DNA of 22,444 nt from DATJBF01 sp035515475 (GTDB lineage Bacteria > Verrucomicrobiota > Verrucomicrobiia > Palsa-1439). This document shows, in pieces, positions 21,284 to 22,444 of this stretch. Position 1 is the stretch's first letter. Each line of letters begins with the position of its first letter. Location: the NCBI GenBank assembly GCA_035515475.1, contig DATJBF010000022.1:1-22444 (forward strand). Reading direction: 5' to 3'. A program made the position numbers and the translations under genes. The notes below the pieces were generated by a model. That model had not been told where the DNA came from, made no database searches, and worked only from the letters and a program-made list of their open reading frames with translations.

Positions 21284-22444
21284 TAACGGCGTGCTCCTTG
21301 GAATTGGCCTTGCCTCCACAAGCCACTTTCGATCCTGCCATCCGGATAGGTCATCTTACCGGCCCCGTCTGGCTGCCCATCACGGAACCCGCCCTCGTAC
21401 TTCCGTCCATCCGGCCACGTCGCCGTGCCGAGACCATTCGGCTTGCCATCTCGAAACGCGCCCACGTATTTTCGTCCGTCAGGCCACGTGGTGCTCCCTT
21501 GGCCATCGAAGTTGCCATCTTTGAACCCGCCCACGTACTTGTGCCCGTCTGGCGATGTAAGTGTGCCCTGGCCACTCGGTTTGCCATCGTTAAACCCGCC
21601 CACGTATTTTCGTCCGTCAGGCCACGTATATGTCCCTTGGCCATTCGCGACGCCATCGTTAAACTCGCCGCTGTACTGGCAGCCATTCGGCCAGATGTGT
21701 GTTCCCTGGCCGCGGATGCGGCCATCTTTGAATTCGCCCACATACTTTTGTCCGTCTGGCGACGTATAGATCCCGCGGCCGTTCGGTCTGCCGTTCTTGA
21801 ATTCCCCCTCGTACTTCTTTCCATCTCGCCACGTGTAGGTGCCGTGGTATACGGGCACGTTCACCTTGTAGAGCGCCGTGTTGGACCCCGGATACGACTG
21901 CACCAGCGTAAACCCTCCCGCCACACGACCGGCCAGCAACAGTTCATCCTCCCTGGTGAGCAAGAGATAAGTCGTCCCCGGCAACAAGGGTTGGTCGAGG
22001 ACAAAGCCAGGATTTTTCCGGTAGGTCAGCCACTCGTAAACGGTGAGCCAGTCGTAGGTCCTCATGTAGGACATGTCGCCCATGGAAGGCTGGAGATGCA
22101 GTCCCAACGTATGCTCGGCGTAATACCAGAGGGTCCACTTGCTACCGCTGTGGGCCAGCGTTACATGCTCGCCTGTGCGCTGATGGATTTCCTGCGCGGC
22201 CAACAATGCCGAGGGAATGTCCGCACACTCGCGCCACGTCTGCGTGTGGCTGAGGTTCAACCCATGTGAGCCGACCGCCGCCACCGTCAACAGCATGCAC
22301 ACGAGTACGACGCGCAGCCGCCGTTGGCTGGACCAGGCGGCCATCGTTCCGACCACGAGGATTGTAAGTGGTATGAAGTAAAGCGCGTGTCGGTCCTCGG
22401 GATATCTGACGCCGACAATAAAATGGGCCGCCCCGGCCGCCAGC
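21283..22444 (-). CDS. GT-C-like membrane protein fused to 8 MORN repeats (partial)
   Basis: The frame stays open to the right edge, so the gene is cut by the window; 386 residues are visible. Its first visible part reads AAHFIVGVRYPEDRHALYFIPL and a hydrophobic run, then RLRVVLVCMLLTVAAV. This looks like the last membrane helices of a PMT/ArnT-type glycosyltransferase with its YPEDR motif. A soluble region of about 130 residues follows, then eight 23-residue MORN repeats and a short tail. GTG 22356 is an apparent start only if the upstream frame is ignored; the coding quality upstream argues it is internal. Family knowledge suggests an outward-facing C-terminal domain. MORN repeats usually bind lipids or proteins. 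A GT-C/MORN fusion is unusual to my knowledge. Confidence 0.75.
   Translation of the reverse strand, partial: LAAGAAHFIVGVRYPEDRHALYFIPLTILVVGTMAAWSSQRRLRVVLVCMLLTVAAVGSHGLNLSHTQTWRECADIPSALLAAQEIHQRTGEHVTLAHSGSKWTLWYYAEHTLGLHLQPSMGDMSYMRTYDWLTVYEWLTYRKNPGFVLDQPLLPGTTYLLLTREDELLLAGRVAGGFTLVQSYPGSNTALYKVNVPVYHGTYTWRDGKKYEGEFKNGRPNGRGIYTSPDGQKYVGEFKDGRIRGQGTHIWPNGCQYSGEFNDGVANGQGTYTWPDGRKYVGGFNDGKPSGQGTLTSPDGHKYVGGFKDGNFDGQGSTTWPDGRKYVGAFRDGKPNGLGTATWPDGRKYEGGFRDGQPDGAGKMTYPDGRIESGLWRQGQFQGARR
21295..21846 (-). repeat. Eight tandem 69-bp MORN units
   Basis: Eight units of exactly 23 codons (552 bp) have the pattern GTYTWPDGRKYVGGFxDGxxNGQ. Units 4 to 7 are the most alike (WPDGRKYVG or SPDGHKYVG), suggesting recent duplication; units 1 and 8 are the most diverged, as expected for array ends. 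Confidence 0.9.

Noticed and set aside
12244..21846. CRISPR-like regular repetition in the right half
   Set aside because: The periods (102 and 69 bp) are whole codons inside open frames encoding TPR and MORN units; there are no conserved repeats separated by unique spacers and no cas genes.
21298..22269. 323-residue plus-strand frame opposite the MORN gene
   Set aside because: Its apparent 23-residue periodicity is the reverse complement of the MORN repeats; the minus frame gives textbook MORN units.
22269..22356. GTG 22356 as the true start of the MORN protein
   Set aside because: The frame continues upstream to the window edge with coherent membrane-protein sequence, so the start lies outside the window.

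Overview
The window is GC-rich, dense bacterial DNA. Its gene content suggests a member of the PVC group, most likely Verrucomicrobiota. The clues are a two-gene ferredoxin-type 2-oxoacid oxidoreductase with a fused gamma-alpha subunit, an accD-folC-HAD run, an LSm-like small protein, and a large investment in membrane glycosyltransferase-like proteins carrying TPR repeats. This is an impression from protein families, not a database result.

Layout. Positions 1-630 hold the broken 3' end of an ISKra4-like transposase. From 757 to 5695 is a plus-strand housekeeping run: LSm-like hypothetical, CPBP membrane protease, ComF-like phosphoribosyltransferase, accD (fatty-acid synthesis), folC (folate polyglutamylation) and a HAD hydrolase. 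A convergent soluble TPR protein occupies 5692-7098 on the minus strand. Divergent from it, behind a good sigma70-like promoter (7186-7213), are korA and korB (2-oxoacid:ferredoxin oxidoreductase), followed by uppP (undecaprenyl-diphosphate phosphatase). Positions 11000-11382 hold no convincing gene. A small lipoprotein of unknown function follows, then an inverted-repeat element at about 11968-12094.

The right half (12169-22444, all minus strand) is the notable part. Four tandem paralogs each encode a TMTC-like GT-C membrane domain (about 390-435 residues) followed by a TPR array. Numbered left to right as paralogs 1-4, they carry 11, 6, 8 and 7 TPRs plus a shared C-terminal cap. Transcriptionally upstream of them, running off the right edge, is a fifth protein. 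Its visible N-terminal part looks like the end of a polytopic glycosyltransferase, and it ends in eight perfectly periodic 23-residue MORN repeats. The cluster therefore pairs similar membrane enzymes with different repeat modules.

Each of the four GT-C/TPR genes has the same 14-nt box (GTTTCGAATAGACT or a close variant) 9-10 nt before its ATG and no Shine-Dalgarno sequence. This looks like a TANNNT -10 element driving leaderless or near-leaderless transcription. Three of the four carry an in-frame insert built from GGGAAATGG-type units in one loop. Patches of near-identity link different pairs of paralogs, a sign of gene conversion. My working hypothesis is a locally amplified, recombining set of periplasm-facing glycosyltransferases whose repeat domains vary target choice. 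The sequence shows the architecture; the function is inference.
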